64,000 bases of DNA, from contig JAUPFL010000002.1 in NCBI GenBank assembly GCA_030562215.1, forward strand, positions 868,001-932,000. Reading direction: 5' to 3'. Positions 9,918-19,769 of the stretch are shown in pieces (position 1 is the stretch's first letter; each line of letters opens with the position of its first letter). Below the pieces are notes generated by a model that was given only the letters and a program-made list of their open reading frames with translations, was not told the DNA's origin and did no database searches. The position numbers and the translations under genes were made by a program. Origin of the DNA: Peribacillus frigoritolerans (GTDB lineage Bacteria; Bacillota; Bacilli; Bacillales; DSM-1321).

Positions 9918-11198
9918 ATGAAACAAAATCAATTTGAACGATTTAATTTGAAAAGCTACATTCTAGATGCGGTTCGTACTTTAGGGTTCGATAAGCCGAC
10001 GGAAATTCAAGAGCGTGTGCTTCCGTCGCTTTTAAAGGGAAGTAGCTTAATTGGACAGTCGCAGACAGGTACAGGAAAGACACATTCCTATTTGCTGCCG
10101 ATCATGAACAGGCTTGATGCTGGTAAAAATGAGGTTCAAGCGATTATTTCCGCACCAACCCGTGAGTTAGCGAACCAAATCTACAAAGAAGCTTTGAAAA
10201 TTGCTGACCATTTCCCTGAGGATGAGCAGATTCAAGTCCGTTGTTTCATCGGTGGTACTGATAAACAGCGAATGATAGATAAATTGAAGACACAGCCACA
10301 ACTGGTAATCGGTACGCCGGGCCGGATCAAGGACTTGGTTGAAGCTCAGGCATTACAGGTGTATACGGCTAAAATGCTTGTAGTCGATGAAGCGGACCTT
10401 ATGCTAGACATGGGATTCATTGAAGATGTCGATTTATTTGCATCACGTATGGCTGAAAAAATTCAAATGCTTGTCTTTTCGGCAACCATCCCAGAAAAAT
10501 TGAAGCCGTTTTTGAATAAATATATGGAGAATCCAAAGTATGTTCAGGTGAATCCCAAGCAGGCGACCGCTTCGAAAATCGAACATGTTCTCGTACCGCT
10601 TCGCCACCGTAACAGAGAGCAGTTACTTCATGACATCATCGTTCGTTATAATCCATATTTGGCGATTGTTTTCACGAACACAAAGAAAATGGCGGATCAT
10701 GTAGCTAACTCTTTGATCGAAAAAGGGCTGAATGTCGGCCGAATTCATGGGGATCTAACGCCTCGTGAGCGTAAAAAAATGATGAAGCAAATCAATGATT
10801 TGGAGTATCAATTCATCGTTGCGACCGATCTGGCTTCCCGTGGAATCGATATTGAAGGTGTAAGTCATATCATTAACTATGAATTGCCTTCAGATTTGGA
10901 TTTTTATATCCATAGGACGGGAAGGACGGCTCGTGCAGGATATTCAGGCATTGCCACTACCATTTACGATACTTCCGATGAAGATTCATTGAACCGCCTT
11001 GAAAAAATGGGCATCGAATTCCGTGATGCCGATATCCAAAACGGTGATTGGGTTGATATCGACGAGCGTAATAAACGGAAAAACCGTAAAAAACAAAAAT
11101 CTGAAATCGATGTTAAAGCGAGCAGGCACGTCAAGAAGCCAACTAAAGTCAAGCCAGGATACAAGAAGAAAATTCAACGAGATGTGGAAAACTTTTAA
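9918..11198 (+). CDS. cshB: DEAD-box ATP-dependent RNA helicase CshB
   Basis: 426 residues, intact. Q-motif ([10 protein letters not shown]), Walker [24 protein letters not shown] (VVDEADLML), SAT, and C-terminal [10 protein letters not shown] follow in order, with a basic tail (RKNRKKQ…KKKIQRDV) suited to RNA binding. B. subtilis CshB (YqfR) acts in ribosome and mRNA metabolism, especially in the cold. ATG 9918 lies 7 bases after AAGGAG; TTG 9915 is too close. Followed by nfo after 44 bases, probably one unit. Confidence 0.95.
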   Translation: MKQNQFERFNLKSYILDAVRTLGFDKPTEIQERVLPSLLKGSSLIGQSQTGTGKTHSYLLPIMNRLDAGKNEVQAIISAPTRELANQIYKEALKIADHFPEDEQIQVRCFIGGTDKQRMIDKLKTQPQLVIGTPGRIKDLVEAQALQVYTAKMLVVDEADLMLDMGFIEDVDLFASRMAEKIQMLVFSATIPEKLKPFLNKYMENPKYVQVNPKQATASKIEHVLVPLRHRNREQLLHDIIVRYNPYLAIVFTNTKKMADHVANSLIEKGLNVGRIHGDLTPRERKKMMKQINDLEYQFIVATDLASRGIDIEGVSHIINYELPSDLDFYIHRTGRTARAGYSGIATTIYDTSDEDSLNRLEKMGIEFRDADIQNGDWVDIDERNKRKNRKKQKSEIDVKASRHVKKPTKVKPGYKKKIQRDVENF

Positions 11199-11242
11199 AA
11201 ACGCGAACGTCGCATACAGAGAAAGAAATAGGGGAGAATCAG

Positions 11243-12139
11243 ATGCTGAAGATTGGATCGCATGTTTCAATGAGCGGGAAAGGTATGCTTCTTGCTGCGA
11301 GTCAAGAAGCGGCTTCGTATGGCTCCAACACATTCATGATCTATACAGGAGCCCCTCAAAACACAAGACGTAAAAAAATCGAGGATTTAAATATCGAAGC
11401 CGGAAGACTGCATATGGAGGAAAATGGAATCAGTGATATCGTCGTCCATGCTCCGTATATCATTAATATAGGAAATACCACGAATCCAGCCACATACGAA
11501 CTTGGAGTCAACTTCTTACGCAGCGAAATCGATCGGACCGAAGCGATTGGCGCAAGGCAGATCGTACTTCATCCAGGTGCGCATGTTGGTGCAGGCAGCG
11601 AAATGGGAATCAAGAGAATCATCGAAGGTTTGAATGAAGTGCTGACTGCCGACGATAAAGTTCAGATTGCCCTTGAAACGATGGCAGGCAAAGGTTCTGA
11701 ATGTGGCAGGTCTTTCGAAGAGCTGGCGATGATCATTGATGGTGTGACCCATAATGAAAAATTATCGGTTTGCTTCGATACTTGCCATACTCACGATGCC
11801 GGGTATAATATCATCGAGGATTTTGATGGAGTCCTGAATGAATTTGATAAAGTGGTCGGTGTTGACCGCATCAAGGTACTTCACATAAACGATAGCAAAA
11901 ACGAACGCGGCACGCGTAAGGACCGCCATGAAAACATTGGATTCGGTCATATTGGTTTTAAGGCTTTGAATGATATTGTCCACCATCCGCAATTAAGCAC
12001 TGTTCCGAAAATCCTGGAAACACCATATGTAGGGGAAGACAAAAAAGACAAAAAGGCACCATATAAATTTGAAATTGATATGTTCAAGAATAAACAATTT
12101 GAAGAAGATTTATTGGAAAAGATCAGATTCCAACAATAA
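11243..12139 (+). CDS. nfo: Deoxyribonuclease IV (AP endonuclease, Nfo family)
   Basis: 298 residues, intact. A TIM-barrel zinc enzyme that incises abasic sites in base excision repair. Signature motifs are present: [37 protein letters not shown] and [22 protein letters not shown], supplying the His, Asp and Glu ligands of the three-zinc site. GGGGAGA precedes ATG 11243. B. subtilis Nfo (YqfS) is spore-associated and important for germinating spores. A strong terminator follows. Confidence 0.96.
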   Translation: MLKIGSHVSMSGKGMLLAASQEAASYGSNTFMIYTGAPQNTRRKKIEDLNIEAGRLHMEENGISDIVVHAPYIINIGNTTNPATYELGVNFLRSEIDRTEAIGARQIVLHPGAHVGAGSEMGIKRIIEGLNEVLTADDKVQIALETMAGKGSECGRSFEELAMIIDGVTHNEKLSVCFDTCHTHDAGYNIIEDFDGVLNEFDKVVGVDRIKVLHINDSKNERGTRKDRHENIGFGHIGFKALNDIVHHPQLSTVPKILETPYVGEDKKDKKAPYKFEIDMFKNKQFEEDLLEKIRFQQ

Positions 12140-12151
12140 TCATAAATAGTA

Positions 12152-12190
12152 AGGGACGATTCATCGATATGTAGATGAATCGTCCTTTCA
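12152..12190 (+). terminator. Intrinsic terminator after nfo
   Basis: GGACGATTCATC and GATGAATCGTCC make a perfect 12-bp stem with an 8-base loop, followed by TTTCATTTT. Confidence 0.9.
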
Positions 12191-12248
12191 TTTTGCATTT
12201 GGATTAAGTATGCTCAAATAAAGATTGTCGGCAGCAGGCTTAAGATCT

Positions 12249-12509
12249 TTAAAAATTGGATGTAAGGTTGTTGAAGAGGGATTCTATTTCCCTGGCCGTG
12301 GTTGCTCCGGCAACTTTTGTAATTTGACCGAGTACGTTCTGTCTTTGACGTATATCAAAAATGTTAATATTTTTACCGGCTAGAAGTGCAGTAATATCCT
12401 GTGCTTGTTTTTGAGTGAGTGCAACCTTATGCTGTTTAGCAAGGGATAGCAGTTCATCTGGGCGTATACTGTTGATTTTATGATTGACCATCATTTCAAA
12501 TAATTTCAA
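12249..12509 (-). CDS. yqfT: YqfT, DUF2624 family small protein
   Basis: 86 residues, all helical in appearance, with INSIRPDELLSLAKQHKVALTQKQAQDI near the N-terminus. This matches the DUF2624 family in length and position (after nfo). TTG 12509 follows GGAGGAG. No catalytic motif; function unknown. It is convergent with nfo and faces away from the zinc operon. Confidence 0.8.
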   Translation of the reverse strand: MKLFEMMVNHKINSIRPDELLSLAKQHKVALTQKQAQDITALLAGKNINIFDIRQRQNVLGQITKVAGATTAREIESLFNNLTSNF

Positions 12510-12647
12510 ACGATCTCCTCCTTTGTTAAAACATATGAAGGAAGAAGACGTATGTGAACATGAAACTTTGTTTGATTACGAAATTGGTTCAAATAACATT
12601 TTTTTGTGATTCAGGGCATATCGGCACTTGTTCGGAGGACCGGATTC

Positions 12648-12703
12648 TTTACATCTGGACTTCTTTGATTTATACTAACGATTGTTAATCGTAATGATTC
12701 TTA
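12648..12703 (+). promoter_or_regulatory. Promoter with overlapping Zur-type box for the zinc uptake operon
   Basis: TTTACA (12648–12653), exactly 17 bases, TATACT (12671–12676) form a good SigA promoter. Just downstream TCGTAATGATTCTTA (12689–12703) matches the Bacillus Zur box TCGTAATNATTACGA in its whole left half and in part of the right. A repressor bound there would cover the start point. The operon encodes zinc uptake proteins and Zur itself, so zinc-dependent autoregulation is inferred. Confidence 0.6.
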
Positions 12704-12720
12704 AAAAATAGGTGATCTCT

Positions 12721-13484
12721 TTGGATAATGTAGTAAACCCCATAGTTAAATTTGAAGATATATCTTACAAATATACAAAAGATCTGGTGCTTGAACATGT
12801 TTCGCTTGAAATTCCCAGAGGGGCATTCCTAGCTATCGTCGGGCCGAATGGATCAGGTAAATCAACGCTTTTGAAGTTGCTGCTTGGTCTGTTCAAGCTC
12901 CAAAAGGGGAAAATTGAAATATTCGGGGAAGACATTCGACGCTTTAAAGATTGGCAAAAGGTCGGGTTCGTTTCCCAAAAGGCGAATTCCTTCAACTCAG
13001 GATTCCCTGCCACTGTATTTGAGGTGGTTCAGAGTGGTTTGACCAAAAAATAGGCTTATTTAAGTTCGCTGGCAATGAGGATAAGCAAAAGGTGAAGAAG
13101 GCTCTGGAATCAGTGGACATGCTGGAATATCAGAACCGCAATATCGGGGAATTGTCCGGAGGCCAGCAGCAGAGGGTATTCATTGCCCGTTCACTGGTCA
13201 GCGAGCCGGAATTGATGATATTGGATGAGCCCACTGTTGGCGTTGATTCAAAAAACGTCCACCAATTTTATGAAATGCTTGAGATGTTGAATAAAAAATT
13301 AGGAATAACCCTGATTTTAGTAACCCATGATGTTGGTACTGTGACCGATAAAGTCACACATGTCGCCTGCTTGAATAAAAAGCTTCATTTTCACGGGGAT
13401 GCCTGTGAATATAATGAGTTGGATGAAGGTGAACTCTCGTCCATTTATGGACATGGAGTCCAATTTTTAAATCATGATCATTAA
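12721..13484 (+). CDS. znuC: Zinc/metal ABC transporter ATPase (one frameshift)
   Basis: Energises metal uptake through the membrane subunit encoded next. Walker A GPNGSGKST (residues about 40–48), signature LSGGQQQR, Walker B LMILDEPT and the H-loop VTHD are all present. TTG 12721 is preferred because AGGTGAT lies 6 bases upstream; GTG 12712 is part of that site. The frame ends early at TKK-stop near 13053; adding one A to the AAAAAA run continues as …TKKIGLFKFAGNEDKQ…. Repaired length is about 254 residues. No substrate-binding lipoprotein is encoded here, so it must lie elsewhere. Confidence 0.88.
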
Positions 13485-13505
13485 TATGTTTTGGAGGATA
13501 GCCCA

Positions 13506-14339
13506 ATGATATCGGGGATATTGCAATTTGAATTTTTGCAGAACGCATTCTTGACCGGAATCATCATCGGAGCGATTGCGCCATTAGTGGGCGTTTTTGT
13601 CGTGGTAAGGCGGATGTCGATGATTTCCGATGCGCTCAGTCATGTAGCGCTTGCTGGTATCGCGTTTAGTTTATTGCTGCAGAAGAGCTTTCTATCTTTA
13701 GCAGGATTGAATCCACTTTATATTGGAATGGCGTTTTCTGTAGGTGGTTCATTATTCATTGAAAAATTAAGAGGGGTATACAAGCATTACCAAGAGCTTG
13801 CAATCCCGATCATTATGTCCGGCGGCATGGGTCTTAGTGTCATTTTCATATCCATTGCTGATGGTTTCAATACCGATTTATATGGTTATTTATTCGGCAG
13901 TGTCAGTGCCGTCAGCCGGGCGGACTTGTACGTCATTTTGGCAGTGGGGCTAGTCGTAGCCTTGATGCTCACATTATTGTATAAAGAATTATTTCTGTTA
14001 TCATTTGATGAAGAGCATGCCAAAGCGTCTGGAATCCCTTATAAAGCGATTCATTTTATTTTTATTGTCATGGTCGCATTGGTTATTGCCGCTTCCATGA
14101 AAATCATTGGCATATTACTTGTTTCTTCGCTCATGACGCTCCCGGTAGCAGCTAGTCTCCGCTTTGCGAAGGGCTTTAAGCAGATGATTGGTTATTCGGT
14201 ATTATTCGGTGAAGTTTCTGTCATAGGCGGACTATTCTTATCATACAACCTTGACCTCGCTCCCGGCGGGACCATTGTAATAATAGCAGTACTAATTCTC
14301 ATCTTGTCAATTTTGTTTGATAAGTGGAAAAATAGATAG
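13506..14339 (+). CDS. znuB: Zinc/metal ABC transporter permease (ZnuB/ABC-3 family)
   Basis: 277 residues with about eight transmembrane segments and the ABC-3 family motif RRMSMISDALSHVALAGIA early on. ATG 13506 lies 9 bases after GGAGG; TTG 13491 overlaps that site. It follows the ATPase by 21 bases and precedes zur by 15, so the three form one operon. Zinc as substrate is inferred from zur and the upstream box; family members also carry manganese. Confidence 0.9.
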   Translation: MISGILQFEFLQNAFLTGIIIGAIAPLVGVFVVVRRMSMISDALSHVALAGIAFSLLLQKSFLSLAGLNPLYIGMAFSVGGSLFIEKLRGVYKHYQELAIPIIMSGGMGLSVIFISIADGFNTDLYGYLFGSVSAVSRADLYVILAVGLVVALMLTLLYKELFLLSFDEEHAKASGIPYKAIHFIFIVMVALVIAASMKIIGILLVSSLMTLPVAASLRFAKGFKQMIGYSVLFGEVSVIGGLFLSYNLDLAPGGTIVIIAVLILILSILFDKWKNR

Positions 14340-14354
14340 ATGGGGTGATGTATT

Positions 14355-14780
14355 TTGAACGTAACTACTGCCATGCAACTTTTAAAAGATAAAGGTTTTA
14401 AGCATACAGGTAAGAGGGAAGAAATGCTTCAGCTTTTCTCTTCCAGCGATAAATATTTAACGGCCAAAGATGTATTGGAGAATATGAAACAGGATTATCC
14501 AGGTTTAAGCTTCGATACGATTTACAGAAATCTTTCATTATTTGTCGAACTGGGCATCTTTGAAGCGACCGAGTTGGAAGGGGAAAAGCATTTTCGTTTT
14601 ACATGCGGTCATTCTTCCCACCATCACCACTTCATCTGTTTGAACTGTGGAAAAACGAAAGAAATCGAATTGTGCCCGATGCAGGAACTTCAGGAAAGCT
14701 TGAAGGACTACGATGTTTCGGGGCATAAATTTGAAATTTACGGACGCTGTCCCGCATGCAGCGTATCTTTGGAAGCATAA
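14355..14780 (+). CDS. zur: Zinc uptake regulator Zur (Fur family)
   Basis: 141 residues, intact. An N-terminal winged helix ([13 protein letters not shown]…[11 protein letters not shown]) is followed by the dimer and metal domain with HHHHF, CLNCG and CPACS; the two CXXC pairs form the structural zinc site. Uses TTG 14355 after GGGGTGAT. Represses zinc uptake genes when zinc is sufficient and probably acts on the box at 12689. A terminator follows immediately. Confidence 0.92.
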   Translation: MNVTTAMQLLKDKGFKHTGKREEMLQLFSSSDKYLTAKDVLENMKQDYPGLSFDTIYRNLSLFVELGIFEATELEGEKHFRFTCGHSSHHHHFICLNCGKTKEIELCPMQELQESLKDYDVSGHKFEIYGRCPACSVSLEA

Positions 14781-14811
14781 AAACCATTGACCTTCAGTCA
14801 ATGGTTTTTTC
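14781..14811 (+). terminator. Intrinsic terminator after zur
   Basis: AACCATTGAC and GTCAATGGTT form a 10-bp stem with a 5-base loop followed by TTTTC. It also lies next to the stop of the convergent yqfW. Confidence 0.85.
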
Positions 14812-14816
14812 TTGTC

Positions 14817-15401
14817 TCATTTTATAGTTGCCGGTTTCCCTGACATCCAATGATTCACCCAGGCAGAGGCTTCTTGCCAATTGTTGACCCGAATCACCCT
14901 TTCAGGCACGGGATCTTGGTTGTAAGGGGTATTAAATAAAATTACGGGTATTTTACACTCTTCTGAAATCGCCACTGCATTATCGTGCTTGTCCTCTAAA
15001 AATAGATCGACTTCGAATTTTTTGGCTGCAGCAATCTTATCGTGTGAACCTACAAGCTCTATATGATCATATAGGACTTGATTACTCGTGAACCAATTCT
15101 TCGTTACATCCAATAAACGGGAGCTCCTGGCACTGATGAAATAAAGGTTGGCTTGTTTTGTCCATTTTTCCAATACATCTTTTGCACCCTCAGCCAATAA
15201 TGATTCGGAATAGATGAGTGGCTCGGTCTCAATGAACCATTTAGTGAAATCCTCTTTTGGAACATTCACGAAAGGTAATAAGTCATATTCGGTAATGTCT
15301 TCATAAGCTAAATTCAGCTGAAATGCTTTATTTAAAAAGGGGACCATGGAATCAGGTCTTGTGACGGTCCCGTCTATATCGATGCCAAAACGTTTTTTCA
15401 T
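14817..15401 (-). CDS. yqfW: HAD-family 5'-nucleotidase-like phosphatase YqfW
   Basis: 194 residues from ATG 15401, which has GAGGAGAG upstream; longer in-frame starts lack a ribosome site. HAD motif I is GIDIDGTVT at residues 5–13, motif II ISARSS, and motif III/IV KIAAAKKF and LFLEDKHDNA. This matches the NT5C/YqfW group of putative deoxynucleotidases. Substrate not determined from sequence. Transcribed toward zur. Confidence 0.85.
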   Translation of the reverse strand: MKKRFGIDIDGTVTRPDSMVPFLNKAFQLNLAYEDITEYDLLPFVNVPKEDFTKWFIETEPLIYSESLLAEGAKDVLEKWTKQANLYFISARSSRLLDVTKNWFTSNQVLYDHIELVGSHDKIAAAKKFEVDLFLEDKHDNAVAISEECKIPVILFNTPYNQDPVPERVIRVNNWQEASAWVNHWMSGKPATIK

Positions 15402-15569
15402 GATGAATCTCTCCTCATTTTCAATACTTGTAATAGTGTAACATATCCCATCATAGCTTTGGTAAAAACCCGCATTTATTTCCAAGACATGAAACCATTT
15501 TCACGATGGGCTCCTGCAATTTTTACATACACTATAAATGCTTCACAAACGAAAGTGAGGGATGCACAA

Positions 15570-16040
15570 ATGGAAAAAGATCAATACTCCAGTATTGACG
15601 ATGAAATGCAATTGGCGAAAGAGGGCAGTGAACCAACCGTTGTGGATGATCAACATCATGAGCGGTATTATAATGAAGATACACCTGAAGATGACAGACG
15701 ATATGAAAGTCGCGGGACCATAACCAATATGGATAACCGATATCAGGAAGAGACGTCTGCCGAAATTTCAACACCGCCTCAGCGAATCAGAGCTTATAAA
15801 GATGACGAGCCTGCAGGGGATAATGGTTTGGGGGATGTGGCATCAAGAGGAAAAGCGATTGGTGTCATAGCATTGATCATCTCCATTTTATCGTTATTCA
15901 TGATGCCTTTCATTTTAGGGATTGTCGGTATCATTGTAGGGATAGTGGCCAGAAACAGGGGATCGAACCTGGGTACTTGGGCCATCGTCATTGGTGCAAT
16001 TTCCATCATCGTTGGCATATTCATCCTGCCGTTCTTTTAG
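15570..16040 (+). CDS. yqfX: YqfX-like membrane protein with acidic N-terminus
   Basis: 156 residues. The first 90 are hydrophilic and charged (many D, E, Q), then two closely spaced transmembrane helices (GVIALIISILSLFMMPF…IIVGIVARNRG and WAIVIGAISIIVGIFILPFF) resemble DUF4190-type proteins. ATG 15570 is preceded by GTGAGGGATG at a proper distance; in-frame upstream starts have none. Function unknown. Divergent from yqfW. Confidence 0.75.
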   Translation: MEKDQYSSIDDEMQLAKEGSEPTVVDDQHHERYYNEDTPEDDRRYESRGTITNMDNRYQEETSAEISTPPQRIRAYKDDEPAGDNGLGDVASRGKAIGVIALIISILSLFMMPFILGIVGIIVGIVARNRGSNLGTWAIVIGAISIIVGIFILPFF

Positions 16041-16047
16041 CATTATT

Positions 16048-16085
16048 AAACCCTTTGATGTCATTTAAGCATCAAAGGGTTTTTC
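16048..16085 (+). terminator. Intrinsic terminator after yqfX
   Basis: AAACCCTTTGATG pairs with CATCAAAGGGTTT, ending in TTTTT, 8 bases after the stop. Confidence 0.88.
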
Positions 16086-16101
16086 AAATGATTAAAAACA
16101 A

Positions 16102-16133
16102 AAAATCCCGATAATGAAAATTCGGGATTCTTT
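16102..16133 (-). terminator. Intrinsic terminator after ispG
   Basis: Read on the minus strand, AATCCCGAA and TTCGGGATT-type arms flank a short loop and run into TTTTTTG. It lies next to the ispG stop at 16137. Confidence 0.75.
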
Positions 16134-16136
16134 GTT

Positions 16137-17258
16137 TTATTTATTTAGTAAAGCTGCTGCAGCAGCTTCAGCTCTTTGTTTTTCATAGTACTCTTCAGCG
16201 ATTTTGTCAATTTCCTTTTTCAGTTCCTCGACCATCGTCTCTTCAGGCACTTTACGTACGATTTGACCTTTTCTAAACAGTAAACCTTCACCGCGGGCAC
16301 CGGCTATGCCGATATCAGCCTCACGGGCTTCTCCAGGGCCGTTTACCGCACAACCAAGCACTGATACCTTGATTGGTGCTTTAACCGTCTGGATGTACTC
16401 TTCAACTTCATTGGCGATGGAAATCAAATCTATCTCGATTCGACCGCAAGTAGGGCAGGAAATTAAAGTGGCCATGTTGGAAGCAAGGCCGAATACTTTT
16501 AGAAGCTCCCTTGCCACCTTCACCTCTTCGACAGGATCGGCACTTAAGGAAACGCGGATCGTGCTTCCGATACCCTGACTTAGGATGACACCTAGTCCGG
16601 CAGCGCTTTTTACGGTTCCTGAGAACAGTGTACCTGATTCCGTGATCCCAAGATGTAAAGGATAATCGAATGCTTTTGAAGCTTTTTCATATGCCTCGAT
16701 GGCTAAATTCACATCGGAAGCTTTCATGGAAACGATAATATCATGAAAATCCAGATCTTCCAGGATCTTGATATGGTGTAAAGCACTCTCCACCATTCCA
16801 TCAGCAGTCGGGAAGCCATATTTCTCGAGGATTTTCTTCTCTAGAGAACCAGCATTGACCCCGATCCGGATTGGTATTCCTTTAGCCTTCGCAGCTTTCA
16901 CGACTGCTTCAACCTTTTCACGGCGTCCGATGTTACCAGGATTTATCCTGATTTTATCCGCCCCGCCTTCGATTGCCTTCAGCGCAAGTTTATAATCGAA
17001 ATGAATATCGACTACAAGAGGGATGTTTATCCGTTTTTTTATCTCAGAAATTGCATCAGCTGCCCTTTCATCCGGACAGGCGACGCGTACGATTTGACAT
17101 CCAGCTTCTTCAAGGCGAAGGATCTCTGCAACCGTTGCTTCAACGTCATGTGTTTTTGTCGTTGTCATGCTTTGTACTATAACTTCATTATTGCCGCCAA
17201 TCGTTAAGTTTCCGACTTTAATTGGCCGCGTCTTGGTGCGATGTATGATTTCACTCAA
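16137..17258 (-). CDS. ispG: (E)-4-hydroxy-3-methylbut-2-enyl-diphosphate synthase IspG
   Basis: 373 residues, intact. Penultimate MEP-pathway enzyme with a TIM barrel and a C-terminal [4Fe-4S] domain. Seen: [12 protein letters not shown] at the start, [20 protein letters not shown], and the cluster cysteines in ISCPTCGR and [14 protein letters not shown] 17258 lies 8 bases after AAAGGAGAG. The tail is alanine-rich. It supplies the substrate of IspH, encoded at 7768. Confidence 0.96.
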   Translation of the reverse strand: MSEIIHRTKTRPIKVGNLTIGGNNEVIVQSMTTTKTHDVEATVAEILRLEEAGCQIVRVACPDERAADAISEIKKRINIPLVVDIHFDYKLALKAIEGGADKIRINPGNIGRREKVEAVVKAAKAKGIPIRIGVNAGSLEKKILEKYGFPTADGMVESALHHIKILEDLDFHDIIVSMKASDVNLAIEAYEKASKAFDYPLHLGITESGTLFSGTVKSAAGLGVILSQGIGSTIRVSLSADPVEEVKVARELLKVFGLASNMATLISCPTCGRIEIDLISIANEVEEYIQTVKAPIKVSVLGCAVNGPGEAREADIGIAGARGEGLLFRKGQIVRKVPEETMVEELKKEIDKIAEEYYEKQRAEAAAAALLNK

Positions 17259-17460
17259 GTGGAATTCTCTCCTTTAGGAAAAAATCAGTTTTGATTTTTA
17301 ATTTGCTTCTCTGAAATATTGTATCAATGTACATACCGCTTGACAAGGAAATAGGACGCATAATCTTTTTCAATATGAGGCATTTCCCATTTCAGGATAT
17401 ATCTGGTACTCGGAAATCCCCTTTGTAATTGTTGTGAAGGCGCAGATCCCCATTTGAAAG

Positions 17461-17793
17461 TTATTTATAAATGGGAATTTTATAAGTTTTGCCAATCTGC
17501 ATATTTTCGGGCTTCAATCCTTCATTCAAACTTTGAAAGTCAGAGATGATCGTTTCGATTGGCTGATTGGATTCGCCTTTTTCCGTTTCGACGATGGAAA
17601 GTAAGGTATCCCCGGGTTGCATGGTGATTTCTTTATAAGCGGCAGATGGTGCGGATGCAGGCTGGCTGGCCGGCACGGCCCGTTCGCCTGTTGGGGCCGG
17701 TGGATGGGAAGCCGGCAGGGTACCCGTAGTCAAATCAAAATAAATAATAAATAAAGTGAAACAGAATGAGATAAAAAGCAGTAGCCGTTTCAA
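17461..17793 (-). CDS. yqfZ: YqfZ-like LysM protein, membrane-anchored
   Basis: 110 residues. An N-terminal hydrophobic anchor or signal (LLLFISFCFTLFIIYF) is followed by a P/A-rich linker and one LysM-like domain (ITMQPGDTLLSIV…IGKTYKIPIY). TTG 17793 follows GGGAGGA. LysM domains bind peptidoglycan, so an envelope or spore-wall location is inferred; B. subtilis YqfZ has this make-up and position. Confidence 0.75.
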   Translation of the reverse strand: MKRLLLFISFCFTLFIIYFDLTTGTLPASHPPAPTGERAVPASQPASAPSAAYKEITMQPGDTLLSIVETEKGESNQPIETIISDFQSLNEGLKPENMQIGKTYKIPIYK

Positions 17794-17904
17794 TTTTCCA
17801 TCCTCCCAAGCTTGTCTTTAATTCATCTATACTTGAGAGGGCAAAAAATATGCCTAAAAATGGGCGATTTTCAAATGGAATCTGGGAGTGGCCATTCAAA
17901 TTTT

Positions 17905-18039
17905 TTATTTCAGTTGAGTAACATCCTTATTATTTGAATGAGTGCTAAGAAAGGAGCGAATTTCCTTTTGGGTCAGACCACTCTTTTTTGCCTCCAATAT
18001 AAGTAACAACCACTGTACATCAATATGACTCTCCTTCAC
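17905..18039 (-). CDS. Small SinI-type anti-repressor domain protein (orphan)
   Basis: 44 residues from GTG 18039, preceded by GAGGTGAT. The core DVQWLLLILEAKKSGLTQKE followed by IRSFL fits the SinI domain pattern (D..W..L..EAK..G....EIR.FL) that binds SinR in B. subtilis and frees biofilm genes from repression. No sinR-like gene lies nearby. A Spo0A-type promoter is seen directly upstream (18073–18108), as for B. subtilis sinI. Very short, so the call rests on motif, ribosome site and promoter together. Its SinR-type partner, if any, would be elsewhere. Confidence 0.7.
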   Translation of the reverse strand: MKESHIDVQWLLLILEAKKSGLTQKEIRSFLSTHSNNKDVTQLK

Positions 18040-18072
18040 ATCTATCACCTCTTAAATACTATTTCAATCATA

Positions 18073-18108
18073 AGTATAGGAATAACTTAGTGAGTATTTT
18101 GTCGAATT
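18073..18108 (-). promoter_or_regulatory. Spo0A-box promoter of the SinI-like gene
   Basis: Box TTTTGTCGAATT (18097–18108, plus strand) fits the Spo0A consensus TTTTGTCGAAAAA with one mismatch after the core. On the minus strand TTCGAC (18106–18101) and TATACT (18078–18073) are separated by 22 bases. A 22-base spacing with the 0A box over the −35 is the known architecture of Spo0A-activated spoIIG. Regulation is inferred. Confidence 0.5.
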
Positions 18109-18180
18109 AAGTAGATATAAAAAATGATGACTGCAGTCATATGTGGGAAAGGCATGGATTACCCGATTTATGCAAAAGCA

Positions 18181-18217
18181 AGAAGATCCGGACCCATGTG
18201 GGACCGGATCTTTTTTC
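18181..18217. terminator. Bidirectional terminator next to yqgB
   Basis: AAGATCCGGACCC and GGGACCGGATCTT pair around ATGT, with TTTTTT on the plus strand. It begins one base past the yqgB stop (minus strand). Confidence 0.85.
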
Positions 18218-18978
18218 TCAATTCTTATTGTCTGATGTTTCTTTAATGGATAAATATAACATCATTAATGTCACAAACCAGCTAATGATGGAAGCGAATG
18301 GTACCATTGCTTGAAAAGCATCCATGATGGTGAAGAATATGGTGGCAAGAGTTATGCTGTATGCACTAATTCTCCAAAGATGCCTGTAGGAAAGAGGACG
18401 GCTAAGAGCATTTTTGAAAAAAGACCGAAAGCAGCAAGGATTGTCACTTTAATGAAGATTCCGCTAGCAGTAAACAGGTATAATATAAGTAGAAGCAGTG
18501 GAATGATGATCGGCAGCACAGATTCAACTGAATCAAGCCAATTGGATATTTCCTGATTATCTCCCTCCAGAACTGAATATGGAGAGGATTGTACATTGCC
18601 TCCGGATACGAACACCAGATCAGACTTCAAAAGCGCGACAGCCTCATCAGCTTTTGCAGCTACCTCTTCCGGGGTCAAGGTTCCCGTGCCATCAACAAAA
18701 ATTTGATATCCGTTTTTATTCAGGCTAAATGGCTCATCTTTTTCAGTCGTCAACGTGCCATTTTTGATTTCAAATGCCGGTAAGTCTTCGGATACTGTTT
18801 CGTGCATGGCATCTATCCCGTCAACTATCATTGTACCGAAATAAAAAGCTGAAGGGAGAAATGCGATGAGACTTATAAAGAAAACATATAATATCGTTTT
18901 CCCGATACCTTGGTTTTGAAAGGAAGCGATATCTTTAGGAGAAAATATGCTTACCCATAGTTGTTTGAATATGTTCAA
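18218..18978 (-). CDS. yqgB: YqgB, DUF1189 membrane protein (one frameshift)
   Basis: About 254 residues when repaired. It begins FKQLWVSIFSPKDIASFQNQG…, has a first transmembrane helix, a long extracytoplasmic loop, then four more helices. The frame ends early at …GIFGELVHTA near 18355; adding one T to TTT restores FWRISAYSITLATIFFTIMDAF…, giving the final two helices and a stop at 18218. TTG 18978 has AGGTG 9 bases upstream; GTG 18990 overlaps it. DUF1189 proteins have no proven function. Confidence 0.8.
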
Positions 18979-19141
18979 TGTTTTCAGCACCTATCTATAT
19001 AAGATTCCTAACCAATTTTAACTATATGGGAAAAATAAAACAACCTGTATTCAGCTTCAGTGGTTTCAAACAACAGTAATGAGGTAATTATGGAGAGAAT
19101 AAATCAAATTATAAATGAAAAGGGAAAGGGGCGTTTTAGTT

Positions 19142-19626
19142 ATGGACACACTATTTTGGATAATAATCACCCTCATGTTCATAATGGGATTTGTCGGTCT
19201 GATTTTTCCAATCATCCCAAGTGTTTTGTTCATCTTTGGCGGAATATTGTTATATGGACTTTTTATTCCTTTGAACCATTTGGCTGGTTTTTCTGGACAG
19301 TCCAAATTTTATTCGTCATCCTTTTATTCGCGGCCGATTATATTGCCAACATGGTCGGGGTCAAAAAGTATGGCGGCACGAAAGCGGGAATTTGGGGCAG
19401 TACGATTGGGCTTCTGGTCGGGCCATTCGTGATTCCATTTGTCGGAATACTGATAGGTCCATTCATCGGGGCATTTCTGGCAGAGATCCTCGTTCATAAG
19501 CAAGACCCTGTTACTGCTTCCAAAATCGGCCTTGGTTCCGTTGTTGGCTTTATAAGCAGCGTAATCACAAAAGGCATCATTCAGCTTCTGATGATTGGAT
19601 ATTTTATATTCGTGGTATTCTCATAG
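19142..19626 (+). CDS. yqgC: YqgC, DUF456 membrane protein (one frameshift)
   Basis: About 161 residues when repaired, almost entirely hydrophobic, with the DUF456 pattern of glycine-rich helices ([39 protein letters not shown]…[13 protein letters not shown]). The break is near 19292: one T added to the run in GGTTTTT joins [22 protein letters not shown] precedes ATG 19142. Function unknown. It lies directly upstream of sodA, as in B. subtilis. Confidence 0.82.
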
Positions 19627-19769
19627 GAAATATAATCGAAAAATGAAAAATTGAGGCATAAGGTTTGAAACGGTTACAAAAATTTGATACTCTATTGCTA
19701 GCGAGCTTTAGGTATCTTTCGAGAACTGAAGCCCTCAAAAAAACAGCTTACATAGGGAGGAATTTTATT

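Noticed and set aside
18125..18240. Plus-strand frame starting ATGATGACTGC before the 18181 hairpin
   Set aside because: No ribosome site, and it reads through a perfect terminator stem.
19661..19769. SigB promoter of sodA
   Set aside because: GTTTGAA is present at 19663 but no GGGTAT-like −10 at proper spacing; a SigA pair is also poor.
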